This document shows, in pieces, positions 36,565 to 45,279 of a stretch of 64,000 nucleotides of DNA. Source of the stretch: Planctomycetota bacterium (GTDB taxonomy: Bacteria > Planctomycetota > UBA1135 > UBA2386); NCBI GenBank assembly GCA_016716265.1, contig JADJWQ010000006.1:2693501-2757500 (forward strand). Direction: 5' to 3'. The translations under genes were made by a program, and so were the position numbers. The notes beneath the pieces are model-generated. The model saw only the letters and a program-made list of their open reading frames with translations, made no database searches and was not told the DNA's origin. How positions within the stretch are numbered: the first letter of the stretch is position 1; every line of letters starts with the position of its first letter.

Positions 36565-38654
36565 CCACGAAGGCGGCTCCGGTGGCAGGCAGCGGGCAGC
36601 TCGACGGCCGCGCGCGCCAGGGTGCGCTGGCCGTGGCCCTGATGGTCGCGCTGGCCGTGATGCTGGTGCCGCTGCCGCCGGCCCTGATGGACCTGCTGCT
36701 GGCGGTCAATCTGTCGCTGAGCCTGCTGATCGTCCTGACGGTGCTCAACACCGCCCGGCCGATGGACTTCTCGACGTTCCCGAGCGTGCTGCTGTTCGCC
36801 GCGGTGTTCCGGCTCGCGCTCAACGTCGCGACGACGCGCCTGATCCTCGGCAATCAGGGCGATGCCGGCAGCATCATCCGCACGTTCGGGGACTTCGTGG
36901 TCGGCGGCAATCACGTCGTCGGCATCGTCGTATTCCTGATCCTGGTCGTGATCCAGTTCGTCGTGATCACGCGCGGCCAGAACCGCATCAGCGAGGTCGC
37001 CGCGCGCTTCACGCTGGACGCGCTGCCCGGCAAGCAGATGGCGATCGACGCCGACCTCAATGCCGGAGTGCTGACGAACGAGGAGGCGACGAAACGGCGG
37101 CGCGAGCTGTCGCTGGAGGCGCAGTTCTACGGGGCGATGGACGGCGCCGGGAAGTTCGTGCGCGGCGACGCGATCGCCGCGCTGATCATCACCGCGATCA
37201 ACCTGATCGGCGGTGTCGTGATCGGCGTGTTCGACCGCGGCCTCGGCGCCGGTGACGCGTTCCGCGCCTACTCGCTGCTGACGATCGGCGACGGCCTGGT
37301 CTCGCAGGTGCCGGCGCTGATGGTGTCGACCGCCGCGGGCATCCTGACGTCGAAGGGTGCGAGCGAGTCCGAGCTCGGTCCGGAGCTGACCGGCCAGCTG
37401 CTCGACCGCCCGGCCGCCCTGCGCACCGTCGGTGGCCTCGTCGCGGCGCTCGCCCTGCTGCCCGGCATGCCGACGTTCGCGTTCCTGGGCCTCGGGCTCG
37501 GCGCGTTCGCCTACGCGGCGCGGATCGCCGCACACCAGCGCGACACCGCGCGCGCCGCCGACGCCGCGCGCGAGCGCGAGGCGGCGCAGCGGGCGCCCGA
37601 CGCCGATCTCGAGGACCTGCTGGCCGTCGATCGCCTCAGCATCGAGATCGGCTACCGCCTCGTTCCGCTCGTCGACGGCGGCCGTCACGGCGGCCTGCTC
37701 GACCAGATCCGTGCATTGCGCGCCCAGCTCGCCGCGACGCTCGGCATCGTCGTGCCGCCGATCCGCGTCCGCGACAACGTGCGGCTCGACGCGCATACCT
37801 ACCGGATCCTGCTGAACGGCTGCGAGGTCGCGCGCGGCGAGGTGCGCACCGGACAGTTCCTCGCGATGGACCCGGGCGGCGCCGCCGCCGACAACGGCGC
37901 GCCGCCGCTGCGCGGCACCGCGACCGTCGAGCCCGCGTTCGGCCTGCCGGCCACCTGGATCCCGGAGGACGAGCGCGCGCGCGCGGAGGGGCTCGGCTTC
38001 ACGGTGATCGACGCGCCGTCCGTGCTCGTCACGCACCTCGCCGAGGTCCTGCGCAGGATCGCCCCGGAGCTGCTGACGCGGGACGACGTGAAGGCGCTCC
38101 TCGACAACCTGGAGCGCAGCGCGCCGGCGGTCGTCAAGGAGCTGATCCCGAACCGGCTGACGCTCGGCCAGGTGCAGCAGGTGCTCGCACGGTTGCTGAC
38201 CGAGCGCGTGTCGATCCGCAATCTGCAGGTGATCCTCGAGACGCTCGCCGATCGGGCCGGCGACAATGCCGACGCGCGCGCATTGACGGAGCACGTGCGC
38301 GCCGCGCTCGCTCGCTCGATCTGCGAGCCGCACCTCGACGACGCCGGAACCCTGTTCGCCGCGGTCATCGACCCCGACCTCGAGAAGGCGTTGGCGGATG
38401 CCGTCGCCGGCCGCGCCGGTCTCGATCAGCTGCCGGCCGGCTTCCTCGGCCGCTTCGTCGACGGCACCGCCCAGGCGCTCGCCGAGCTCGTGCGCGACGG
38501 CCGCGACCCGGTGCTCGTCACGCGGGCCGCACTGCGCCCCTTCCTCGCCGAGGCGATCGCCGGCGTCGTGCCGAACGCCTCGGTGCTCAGCTACCAGGAG
38601 ACCCGCGCCGCGCGCCGGGTGGAGACCACGTGCCGCGTGAGCGCGCCAGCCTGA
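36561..38654 (+). CDS. flhA: Flagellar biosynthesis protein FlhA
   Basis: 697 residues starting at ATG 36561 within the flhB stop. Eight predicted membrane helices are followed by the cytoplasmic ring domain. The FHIPEP-family signature RFTLDALPGKQMAIDADL is present, as are GDAIAALIITAINLIGG and the late block LTERVSIRNLQVILETLAD. FlhA forms the nonameric ring that docks chaperone-substrate complexes at the export gate. Length and domain order are standard. Position after flhB and before flhF matches many bacterial operons. Confidence 0.97.
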   Translation: MTTKAAPVAGSGQLDGRARQGALAVALMVALAVMLVPLPPALMDLLLAVNLSLSLLIVLTVLNTARPMDFSTFPSVLLFAAVFRLALNVATTRLILGNQGDAGSIIRTFGDFVVGGNHVVGIVVFLILVVIQFVVITRGQNRISEVAARFTLDALPGKQMAIDADLNAGVLTNEEATKRRRELSLEAQFYGAMDGAGKFVRGDAIAALIITAINLIGGVVIGVFDRGLGAGDAFRAYSLLTIGDGLVSQVPALMVSTAAGILTSKGASESELGPELTGQLLDRPAALRTVGGLVAALALLPGMPTFAFLGLGLGAFAYAARIAAHQRDTARAADAAREREAAQRAPDADLEDLLAVDRLSIEIGYRLVPLVDGGRHGGLLDQIRALRAQLAATLGIVVPPIRVRDNVRLDAHTYRILLNGCEVARGEVRTGQFLAMDPGGAAADNGAPPLRGTATVEPAFGLPATWIPEDERARAEGLGFTVIDAPSVLVTHLAEVLRRIAPELLTRDDVKALLDNLERSAPAVVKELIPNRLTLGQVQQVLARLLTERVSIRNLQVILETLADRAGDNADARALTEHVRAALARSICEPHLDDAGTLFAAVIDPDLEKALADAVAGRAGLDQLPAGFLGRFVDGTAQALAELVRDGRDPVLVTRAALRPFLAEAIAGVVPNASVLSYQETRAARRVETTCRVSAPA

Positions 38655-38664
38655 GGCACTCGCG

Positions 38665-39690
38665 ATGTTGATGCGGAGATTCGAAGCCAGGACCCTGCGC
38701 GAGGCGCTGCGCGACGTGGCGCGCGCCTGCGGCCGCGACGCGTTGATCGTCGAGACCCGCCAGACGCGCAATGGCGTCGTCGTCATCACCGCGGATGCGA
38801 CCGCTCCGGAGCCGGCCGCGAGCGAGCCGACCGTCGCGATCCCGCGACCGGCGACCATGCCACGCCGCGAGTTCGCCGCCGGCTTCGCGCCCCTCGCCGA
38901 GCGCGGACTCGCGTTCGGGCTGTCGCGCGACGTGCTGGCGGCCGTCGAAGGAGCGCTGCGCGACACCCGCGTCGCGCTCGATCGTGCCGGCGACCCGGCG
39001 CTGCCCGCGCTCGCGACGCGCGTACTGCAGGGGCTGGTGTCGACGACGCGGCTCGAGCTGCCGGCGTTCCGCGTCGCCGCGATCGTCGGTCCGACCGGCG
39101 TGGGCAAGACGACGACGCTCGCGAAGCTCGCCGCGCGCGCCAGCGCAGCCGGCGAGCGCGTGGCCGTGGTGACCATCGACACCTACCGCATCGCCGCGGT
39201 CGAGCAGCTCCGCGCGTTCGCCGACCTGCTGCAGGTGCCGTTCGAGGTCGCGTTCACGCCGGCCGACCTGCAGCGCGCGATCGCGCGGTGCGAGGCCGAC
39301 TGCGACCGCGTGCTGATCGACACGTCCGGGCGCAGCCCGCTCGATACGCAGGCGTTGCAGGCGCTGCGCGCGACGCTCGCCGGCGCGAGCCCGGCGGTGA
39401 TCCTGTGCCTGCCGGCCGCCGCACGGCGCAGCGACGCGCTGGCTGCGCTGCAGGCGTTCGACGCGTTGACGATCGACGCGCTGGTCGTCACCAAGTGGGA
39501 CGAGACGCGCACACCGGGCGAGACCCTGTCGCTGGCGATCGAGCACGGCGTGCCGCTGTCGCACGTGACGGTCGGGCAGGAGGTGCCGGACGACATCGTC
39601 GTCGCCGACGCCCGCGCGCTCGCGATGAGCACGCTCGGCACGGCCGAGGTCCTCGACGCCGCGGCGGCGCGGCAGGGGAGCGCGCGATGA
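38665..39690 (+). CDS. flhF: Flagellar SRP-like GTPase FlhF
   Basis: ATG 38665; 341 residues. The basic N-terminus MLMRRFEARTLREALRDVAR (the B domain) is followed by the NG GTPase region: AAIVGPTGVGKTTTLAKLAA (P-loop), VVTIDTYRIAAVEQLRAFAD, DRVLIDTSGRSPLDTQALQA and VTKWDETRTPGETLSLAIEH. FlhF sets the place and number of flagella, usually at the cell pole, with FlhG. The two are coupled here by ATGA. The SRP-type DTYR and TKWD motifs separate it from FtsY and Ffh. Confidence 0.95.
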   Translation: MLMRRFEARTLREALRDVARACGRDALIVETRQTRNGVVVITADATAPEPAASEPTVAIPRPATMPRREFAAGFAPLAERGLAFGLSRDVLAAVEGALRDTRVALDRAGDPALPALATRVLQGLVSTTRLELPAFRVAAIVGPTGVGKTTTLAKLAARASAAGERVAVVTIDTYRIAAVEQLRAFADLLQVPFEVAFTPADLQRAIARCEADCDRVLIDTSGRSPLDTQALQALRATLAGASPAVILCLPAAARRSDALAALQAFDALTIDALVVTKWDETRTPGETLSLAIEHGVPLSHVTVGQEVPDDIVVADARALAMSTLGTAEVLDAAAARQGSAR

Positions 39691-40571
39691 GCGACGTGGC
39701 GCGGACCGCCGGGCGACACCAGGCGCACGGTCTCGTCGCCGGGCGAGCGGACGTGCGCGCTCCGCGCGCGCCGTGGGCGGTCGTCAGCGGTGGCAAGGGT
39801 GGCGTCGGCAAGACGCTGATCGCCGTCAATGCGGCGGTGCTGCTCGCGGCGAGCGGGCGCCGCACGCTGCTGGTCGATCTCGATCCCGGACTCGGCGACG
39901 TCCACGTGCACCTGCGCATGGCTCCGCTCCGGACGCTCGAGGACGTGCTCGACGGCGACTGCCCGGTGGCGGCGGCCTGCACACCGGTGCGCCCGAACCT
40001 CCGCGTGCTGACCGGACGCAGCGGCTCGGACGCGCTGGCGCGCGGCGACCTCGGCTACCTGGGCGCGGCGCTCGACGCGGTCGCGGTGGCGAGCGACGAC
40101 TGCGACGTCGTCGTCTGCGACACCGGCGCCGGGATCGGTCCAGCGGTGATCGAGAGCTGCCGGCGCGCGCAGCTGACGCTCGCCGTGACGACGCCGGATC
40201 CCGCGGCGGCGACCGATGCCTACGCTCTGCTCAAGGTGCTCGACCGCAAGGGCATCGCGACGCCGCAGCTGGTCGTCAACCGCGTGCGATGCCGCGAGGA
40301 CGCGATGCGCACGACCGCCCGGCTCGCCGAGGTCAGCCGGCGCTTCCTGGGCCACGGCATCGAGGCGGCCGGCTGGCTCTGCGACGATCCCGGCATCGGG
40401 CGCTCGATCCGCGCGCAGCGACCGTTCGCAGAGACCGGCGCGGGACCCGCGCTCGAAGACCTGCGGGCGCTCGCCGCCGCGGTCGCCGCCCGGCTGCCGG
40501 CGCCGCGGCGCGGCGACGCCGAGGCGGACGCGCGGACCGCGCTGCGCAGGCTGACCGCACCGCCGCGCTGA
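39687..40571 (+). CDS. flhG: MinD-like ATPase FlhG (FleN)
   Basis: ATG 39687 overlaps the flhF stop. WAVVSGGKGGVGKTLIAVNA is the deviant Walker A of MinD/ParA ATPases; LLVDLDPGLGDVHVHLRMAP, CDVVVCDTGAGIGPAVIESC and LAVTTPDPAAATDAYALLKV follow as in FlhG/FleN. About 294 residues. It limits flagellar number through FlhF's GTPase and, in some species, through the master regulator. It is the last gene of the operon; the next gene is on the other strand 22 bp away. Confidence 0.95.
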   Translation: MSDVARTAGRHQAHGLVAGRADVRAPRAPWAVVSGGKGGVGKTLIAVNAAVLLAASGRRTLLVDLDPGLGDVHVHLRMAPLRTLEDVLDGDCPVAAACTPVRPNLRVLTGRSGSDALARGDLGYLGAALDAVAVASDDCDVVVCDTGAGIGPAVIESCRRAQLTLAVTTPDPAAATDAYALLKVLDRKGIATPQLVVNRVRCREDAMRTTARLAEVSRRFLGHGIEAAGWLCDDPGIGRSIRAQRPFAETGAGPALEDLRALAAAVAARLPAPRRGDAEADARTALRRLTAPPR

Positions 40572-40592
40572 CCAGACCGCCGCGCTGACCAC

Positions 40593-41855
40593 TCACCAAT
40601 GCGGCTCGAGGCGCCGGCCGGTCGGACCGTCGACGCCCCGCAGCACCGCGAGTCGGCTCGCCCCATTGCGCGCCGCCAGCGACGCGACCAGGTCGAGCCG
40701 GCGATCGCCGTCGACGTCCTGCGGCGCCGCATGGAACAGCGGATGGAGCTGGCCCGTGAACGGGTCGGGATCGCCGGGCGGCAATCGCAGGAGCTGGCCG
40801 CCGGACGCCATCGGGTGCGGATCGACGACGAGCAGCAGCGAGCGCAGGCCCGTCGCGGCCTCGAGGAGCACGAGCTCGTCCGCGCCGTCGCCGTCGTAGT
40901 CGGCGGCCGCGCCCGCGACGAAGCGCGCGAGCGGCGACGTCCACAGCATCGCGCCGGACCGGTCGACGTACGGCGTTTCGACGGACGGGTGGATCACGAC
41001 GGCACCGCCGTAACCGAAGCCGACGATCGGCATCCACAGCGGCGGCGACGGCCGGAAGCCACCGTAGACGGCGGCCGACGTCGCGCCGAGCCAGCTGGCC
41101 GGGTGTACCGGCACCGGTGCCGGGATGCGCTGGAAGCCGCGCAGCTCCGGCAGGCCGGTGACGGGCTCCGGCCCGCACAGTCCGATCGCGAGCTCGGCCG
41201 CGGTGCCGGCCAGCACGAACACGACCTCGCCCGGCCGCCGCAATGCCGGCGGCGCCCGGAACGCGTCCACGATGCGCCAGCCGCCGTGCTGCGGCGCGGG
41301 TCCGGGGAGCGGCAACGACACCGGTCGCAGCGCGCCGTCCGGCGCCAGGCGCGCGGCGCGGAAGATCGCATCGCGACCGACCGCGACCTCGACCCACAGG
41401 AGTGTCACCACGTCGTCGCCGGGCTCCGGCGGAACGAGGCGCGGCCACACGCCGACGCGATCGATGCCGTCGGGCTCGATCGCGAACGTGGCGAGCCGTT
41501 GCACGCGCGCCCCGGCGTCGAGCACCCCGACGTCGACGAACCAGCGCGGATCGTTGGCGGCGCCGAGACTCGCGATCCACAGCGCGCGCCCCGCGGCGAT
41601 CGGCCGTCCGAACGGCCGCTGCACGGCGAGTCCGGTCGAGGGCCCTTCGCGCAGGAACGGCGGACCGGGCCGCCCCCACCAGACGTGCCACGCCGAGCCG
41701 TCCCAGGCGACCAGATCGCCGCAGGAGTCGCCATCGACGCGCATCGGCAGCAGGTAGGCGACCGGATGGATCGCATCGACCTGCGCGCCCGGCGAGGCGA
41801 CGGCGCAACAGCTCACGAGGAGGGCGACGGCCAGTCGGCGTTCATTGCGTTCCAC
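40593..41855 (-). CDS. Secreted FG-GAP/VCBS repeat-like protein
   Basis: ATG 41855; signal peptide RLAVALLVSCCAVASPGAQ. Repeats are loose: LPMRVDGDSCGDLVAWDGSA, AAADYDGDGADELVLLEAAT and APQDVDGDRRLDLVASLAAR carry the D.DGD...DLV calcium loops of FG-GAP proteins, mainly at the two ends, with strand-rich segments between. It is probably a propeller exported to the periplasm or surface. It sits between two flagellar clusters on the opposite strand and has no visible link to motility. No C-terminal accessory domain is seen, unlike in the other repeat proteins. Confidence 0.85.
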   Translation of the reverse strand: MERNERRLAVALLVSCCAVASPGAQVDAIHPVAYLLPMRVDGDSCGDLVAWDGSAWHVWWGRPGPPFLREGPSTGLAVQRPFGRPIAAGRALWIASLGAANDPRWFVDVGVLDAGARVQRLATFAIEPDGIDRVGVWPRLVPPEPGDDVVTLLWVEVAVGRDAIFRAARLAPDGALRPVSLPLPGPAPQHGGWRIVDAFRAPPALRRPGEVVFVLAGTAAELAIGLCGPEPVTGLPELRGFQRIPAPVPVHPASWLGATSAAVYGGFRPSPPLWMPIVGFGYGGAVVIHPSVETPYVDRSGAMLWTSPLARFVAGAAADYDGDGADELVLLEAATGLRSLLLVVDPHPMASGGQLLRLPPGDPDPFTGQLHPLFHAAPQDVDGDRRLDLVASLAARNGASRLAVLRGVDGPTGRRLEPHW

Positions 41856-41905
41856 GCCGGTGACGGCACGGCCGGCCCGGAACGGAGCGGGAATTCCGCG
41901 TCGGA

Positions 41906-42985
41906 TCAGCCCGGCAAGACGCCGGCGATCCCGCCGTCCCGCCGGCCGGACTCGCCCGCGGTGATCGGCGGGTCGATCGAGATCGCGCGTCCGTCCTCGC
42001 GGCCGTGCGCCCAGGTCTCGGAGTCGGCGCTGATCCCGATGCGCAGCGACCGGATGCGCGGATTGTGCCAGCGGAAGTGCGCGCGGAGCCCCGGGTCGCC
42101 ATCGCGCACGCGTATCGCGTGCAGCTCGCGAGCTGCCGGCAGCTCACGGTCGCGCGCGCGCAGGCGCTCCTGGAAGCCGGTCAACAGACCCTCCCAGTAA
42201 CGCTGGCGTTCGCGGTCCCCGCGCAGACGGCGGCGGGAACGGTGTTCGCACCACAGGGGCTCGAGCATGCGGGTCAGACACACGAACACGTGCTCGGCGA
42301 GGAGCAGGTTGCGCTCGGCACCGTGGATGTGCAGCACGCTGCCCGCCCGACCGCTGGCGACGTCGTAGCTCGGAGCCCAGATCGGCTCGACGCAGAAGAA
42401 CTCGCCGAGCAGACCCGCCAGCACGTGCTCCCAGCGCATGTGGCGCTTCTTCACGTCGCCGAGCTGCCGCATCGCGTAGTCGCGCCGCCGCGCGTCGCGC
42501 AGGTCGCGCAGCTCGTGCTCGGCGACCAGCTCGCGGGCCTTGCGCATCGCGCTCTCGGCCTCGTGCTCGTTCGGCGAGCGGCCGAGCGCGAACAGCTTGT
42601 GGACGCGGCTGACGAGGCGCGAGGTCTCCTCGCGCGCCGCGTCGTCGCCACCGTGCGGCGTCGGCTCGACGCGCAGCAGTCGGCAGGCGCGCCGGAAGCC
42701 GGGCCCGTGCGGCGGCTCGCCGCCGGCGTGCAGCACCTCGTCCGCGTACTGGTGGGCCATCTCGTGGCGCAGCGTGCCGCAGACCTCGCACCACGGATCG
42801 CCGCCGACGTGGTGGGCGGCCATGCGGATCTCGCGGGTCGTCGCGTGCCACGCGCCCAGCACGGCGCTCGAGTCGACGATGCGGAGCACGGGCCGGCGGA
42901 GCGCGCCATCGAGGTACTCGCGGTTGTAGAGACCGAAGAAGCGGTACAGCTCGCGGGTCGCGGCGATGACGGCTGCGGAGTCCAT
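41906..42985 (-). CDS. SprT-like zinc metalloprotein with a DUF2786 domain
   Basis: I chose ATG 42985, since the long frame upstream is antisense to fliA. Residues ~1-110: AATRELYRFFGLYNREYLDG, IVDSSAVLGAWHATTREIRM and LRHEMAHQYADEVLHAGGEP, an SprT-type domain with HEMAH zinc ligands. Residues ~135-180: LVSRVHKLFALGRSPNEHEA, ESAMRKARELVAEHEL, the DUF2786 motif. The rest has CEHRSRRRL and an SprT-tail-like acidic end. SprT-like proteins act as DNA-protein crosslink proteases or as unknown metalloproteins; DUF2786 proteins are frequent in phages and actinobacteria. The pairing of the two domains is the most useful clue. The role is unknown. Confidence 0.85.
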   Translation of the reverse strand: MDSAAVIAATRELYRFFGLYNREYLDGALRRPVLRIVDSSAVLGAWHATTREIRMAAHHVGGDPWCEVCGTLRHEMAHQYADEVLHAGGEPPHGPGFRRACRLLRVEPTPHGGDDAAREETSRLVSRVHKLFALGRSPNEHEAESAMRKARELVAEHELRDLRDARRRDYAMRQLGDVKKRHMRWEHVLAGLLGEFFCVEPIWAPSYDVASGRAGSVLHIHGAERNLLLAEHVFVCLTRMLEPLWCEHRSRRRLRGDRERQRYWEGLLTGFQERLRARDRELPAARELHAIRVRDGDPGLRAHFRWHNPRIRSLRIGISADSETWAHGREDGRAISIDPPITAGESGRRDGGIAGVLPG

Positions 42986-43176
42986 GGCGATCGGCCCCCG
43001 ACGGTAACCGCGACAGCGTCGCGCCGGCCGAACAGGTCGCGCGCCCCCGACCCCCGCGGCTGTCGACCATCGCGACGTCCGCGTCGCCCGACCGGGCGCG
43101 CGAGCCCCCTTCCGTGACTCGATCGGAGACGGACCGTGCCATCGGAAGTTCCGACACGACAATTCCTTCCGCTGCC

Positions 43177-43205
43177 TAAACCCGTCCCGAGGTCGGCGCC
43201 GAAAG
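43177..43205 (+). promoter_or_regulatory. Possible sigma-28 (FliA-type) promoter before the fliA cluster
   Basis: TAAA at 43177-43180 and GCCGAAAG at 43198-43205 resemble the sigma-28 consensus TAAA...GCCGATAA; the spacing here is 17 instead of 15. It ends 18 bp before the ATG at 43224, so the leader would be very short. Confidence 0.3.
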
Positions 43206-43223
43206 CACCGTCGGACACCGACA

Positions 43224-43505
43224 ATGGGAGCGACGCAACGAAGCCCGTCGACGCCGCAGGCCGCGCTGGTCGGGCGGGTCACCGCCCGCACGGCGAGCCT
43301 GGCGTTCGCGGTCGCGCTGCTCGCGTCCCTCGCGCTCGGCGCCACGCTCGGCACCGCGATCGTGCGCGCCGCCGTCGTCGCGCTGGCGGCATTCCTGGTC
43401 GCGCCGCTGCTCGCGTGGCCGGTCGTCGCGGTGGTCCTCGACGTCGCCGGGAGGGCCGTCATCGACGCTGAGCAGCGCCGCAAGGCGGGAGACAGGCGGG
43501 GATGA
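43224..43505 (+). CDS. Small membrane protein preceding fliA
   Basis: ATG 43224; 93 residues with two hydrophobic segments, ASLAFAVALLASLALGATLG and AVVALAAFLVAPLLAWPVVA, then a short charged tail AEQRRKAGDRRG. The stop overlaps the fliA start (ATGA), so it is produced together with the sigma factor. A comparable small membrane protein precedes fliA in several planctomycete flagellar clusters, as far as I recall; no function is known. It could anchor or regulate flagellar components. Confidence 0.75.
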   Translation: MGATQRSPSTPQAALVGRVTARTASLAFAVALLASLALGATLGTAIVRAAVVALAAFLVAPLLAWPVVAVVLDVAGRAVIDAEQRRKAGDRRG

Positions 43506-44245
43506 CGCAGACCGCGCTCCGCGACCGCACCGCGCGCGACGCGCTGGTCGAGGGCCACCTCGATCTCGTCCGCCACGTGGTCGCCCGCCTGCCGATCGCG
43601 ACCGACGCGGTGCTCGACCGCGACGACCTCCACTCGGCCGGCGTGCTCGGGCTGCTCCGCGCCGCCGAGAGTTGGGACCCGCACGGCGGCGCGTCGTTCG
43701 TGACCTTCGCGTTCACCGTCATCCGCGGCTCCGTCCTCGACGAGGTGCGGCGCCACGATCCGGTGCCGCGCCACCGGCGGCGCCGGCTGCGGCAGCTCGA
43801 GCGCGCGACCGTCGAGCTGCGCGCGGCACTCGATCGGGCGCCGACGCTCGAAGAGCTCGCCGAGCATCTCGGCGCGACTGCCGAGCAGCTCGACGCCGAT
43901 CTCGCGGCACTGCACGTCGCGCGCACGCTTTCACTCGACGCACCGTGGCGCGACGACTGCGGCGCGGACGGCGAGGCCGGGCCGGACGCGGGGCTGGCGG
44001 TCGCCCGGGAGGCCGCGCCGGTCGACGACGCCGCGCACGCCGAGCTGTGCGAGCGCCTGGCGACGGCGATCGCGCGGCTCCCCGAGCGGGAGCGGCACGT
44101 CGTGGTGCTCTACCATCGCGAGGATCTGTACCTCCGCGAGATCGGCCGGCTGCTCGGCGTGACCGAGTCGCGCGTGTGTCAGCTCCTCGCGCGCGCGACC
44201 ACCCGGCTGCGCCTCGCGCTGCGGGACGCGGACGAGGGAGGCTGA
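43502..44245 (+). CDS. fliA: RNA polymerase sigma factor FliA (sigma-28)
   Basis: 247 residues, ATG 43502 inside the preceding stop. Region 2: LVEGHLDLVRHVVARLPIAT, LDRDDLHSAGVLGLLRAAES and FVTFAFTVIRGSVLDEVRRH, a FliA/WhiG-type sequence (YA..RIRGA.LDELR in others). Region 3: APTLEELAEHLGATAEQLDA. Region 4: ARLPERERHVVVLYHREDLY, LREIGRLLGVTESRVCQLLA, the helix-turn-helix. It directs transcription of late flagellar genes. The FlgM-like gene at 45937 may encode its anti-sigma factor. Confidence 0.95.
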   Translation: MTQTALRDRTARDALVEGHLDLVRHVVARLPIATDAVLDRDDLHSAGVLGLLRAAESWDPHGGASFVTFAFTVIRGSVLDEVRRHDPVPRHRRRRLRQLERATVELRAALDRAPTLEELAEHLGATAEQLDADLAALHVARTLSLDAPWRDDCGADGEAGPDAGLAVAREAAPVDDAAHAELCERLATAIARLPERERHVVVLYHREDLYLREIGRLLGVTESRVCQLLARATTRLRLALRDADEGG

Positions 44246-44248
44246 GCG

Positions 44249-44500
44249 ATGGCGGACTCCGGGGGCATCGATCGCTTGCCGTCGCTGACGGGCCTCGGGC
44301 GCGCCGGCTCGACGCGCCAGCAGCGGCGGCGCGCACGCGACGAATTCCGGCGCGAGCTCGACGGCGACGAGGGCGGCGAGCACGGCGGCGACCCCGCCGC
44401 CGAGACCCCGATGCCAAGGCCGCGCGGGCTCCAGTCGGAGGGGTCGGACGACCGAAGAGACGAGCGGGACGGGACGTCCCACGTCGACATCGTCGTGTGA
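44249..44500 (+). CDS. Small charged protein of the fliA cluster
   Basis: Starts three bases after the fliA stop. The 83 residues are polar and probably disordered: SLTGLGRAGSTRQQRRRARD, EFRRELDGDEGGEHGGDPAA. A short basic helix (RQQRRRARDEFRREL) is followed by acidic and Gly-rich sequence. No family is recognised. Tight spacing and orientation support real translation. Similar low-complexity proteins next to fliA are seen in other flagellar operons but are not named. Confidence 0.6.
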   Translation: MADSGGIDRLPSLTGLGRAGSTRQQRRRARDEFRRELDGDEGGEHGGDPAAETPMPRPRGLQSEGSDDRRDERDGTSHVDIVV

Positions 44501-44539
44501 GCCGCGGCGCTGCGCAGCCCGTCCCGCCCGGGACGAGCC

Positions 44540-44773
44540 ATGGACAGCGAACCACGCGAGCGGAGGTCGGCGCGCATCAAGGCGGACGCGGTGCGGAGCG
44601 ATGCTCCTGCCGTGCTGGTCGACCCGGGCCACGGCCTGGACGCCGGCGGTCTGACGGTCGTGCCGATCGCGGCGGGCGGTCGCGTGGCCGGCTTCGAGAT
44701 CCGCTGCCGCTGCGGCTGCCGCGCCATCGTCGAGTGCCTCGAGGACGCGCGCGGGGCGGAGGGCGCACGATGA
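44540..44773 (+). CDS. Small Cys-containing protein of the fliA cluster
   Basis: ATG 44540; 77 residues. LVDPGHGLDAGGLTVVPIAA is followed by GRVAGFEIRCRCGCRAIVEC. The tight Cys pattern CRCGC...C looks like a metal-binding knuckle or a compact sheet. The stop overlaps the next gene by ATGA (44770-44773), which supports it as a real gene. The position in the flagellar cluster suggests a small cytoplasmic regulator or assembly factor, but I recognise no family. Confidence 0.65.
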   Translation: MDSEPRERRSARIKADAVRSDAPAVLVDPGHGLDAGGLTVVPIAAGGRVAGFEIRCRCGCRAIVECLEDARGAEGAR

Positions 44774-45279
44774 AGGTGCTCGCGACGATCGGCCGGCTGG
44801 GGCTGCTCGCGTTGCTCGGCGGCTGTGGCGTGTTCGGACGCGCGGCGGAGGAGTCACCGGCGCAGGGCGACGCCGCCGCGCGCGCGACCGCCGACGGCAG
44901 CGAGCTGCGGACCGGCGAGCGCACGCTGCTGCAGGACTACCAGGCGTTGCTCGAGGAGCGCGGCACGCTGCGCGACGATCTCGCCGAGACCAGCGGCGAG
45001 CTCGAACGGCAGCGCGGCCGTGCCGAGGCCGCGGAGCGCGACCGCGATCGCGAGCGCTCCGTGCGGATCGCGGCCGAGACCGAGGCGGATCGGCTCGGTG
45101 CGCGCGTGCGCGAGCTCGAGGCCAAGGTCCTCGCGATGGGCATCGAGGGGGCGCGGCGCGAGCAGGAGCTGCTGCAATTGCGCATCCAGGTGCTGGAAGA
45201 CGAGCTGGCGACGCTGCAGCCGGCCGAAGCCACATTGCGGGCAGCGCCGCCCGGGCCGGGCGACGGCGGTGGCCGATGA
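44770..45279 (+). CDS. Coiled-coil lipoprotein of the fliA cluster
   Basis: ATG 44770 overlaps the preceding stop. The signal MKVLATIGRLGLLALLGGCG has a classical lipobox (LGGC). The mature chain is almost entirely coiled coil: LLQDYQALLEERGTLRDDLA, ETSGELERQRGRAEAAERDR, RVRELEAKVLAMGIEGARRE, LRIQVLEDELATLQP. It overlaps the next lipoprotein gene by ATGA. An envelope spacer or a partner of the flagellar basal body is plausible given the cluster, but no specific function can be assigned. Confidence 0.85.
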   Translation: MKVLATIGRLGLLALLGGCGVFGRAAEESPAQGDAAARATADGSELRTGERTLLQDYQALLEERGTLRDDLAETSGELERQRGRAEAAERDRDRERSVRIAAETEADRLGARVRELEAKVLAMGIEGARREQELLQLRIQVLEDELATLQPAEATLRAAPPGPGDGGGR

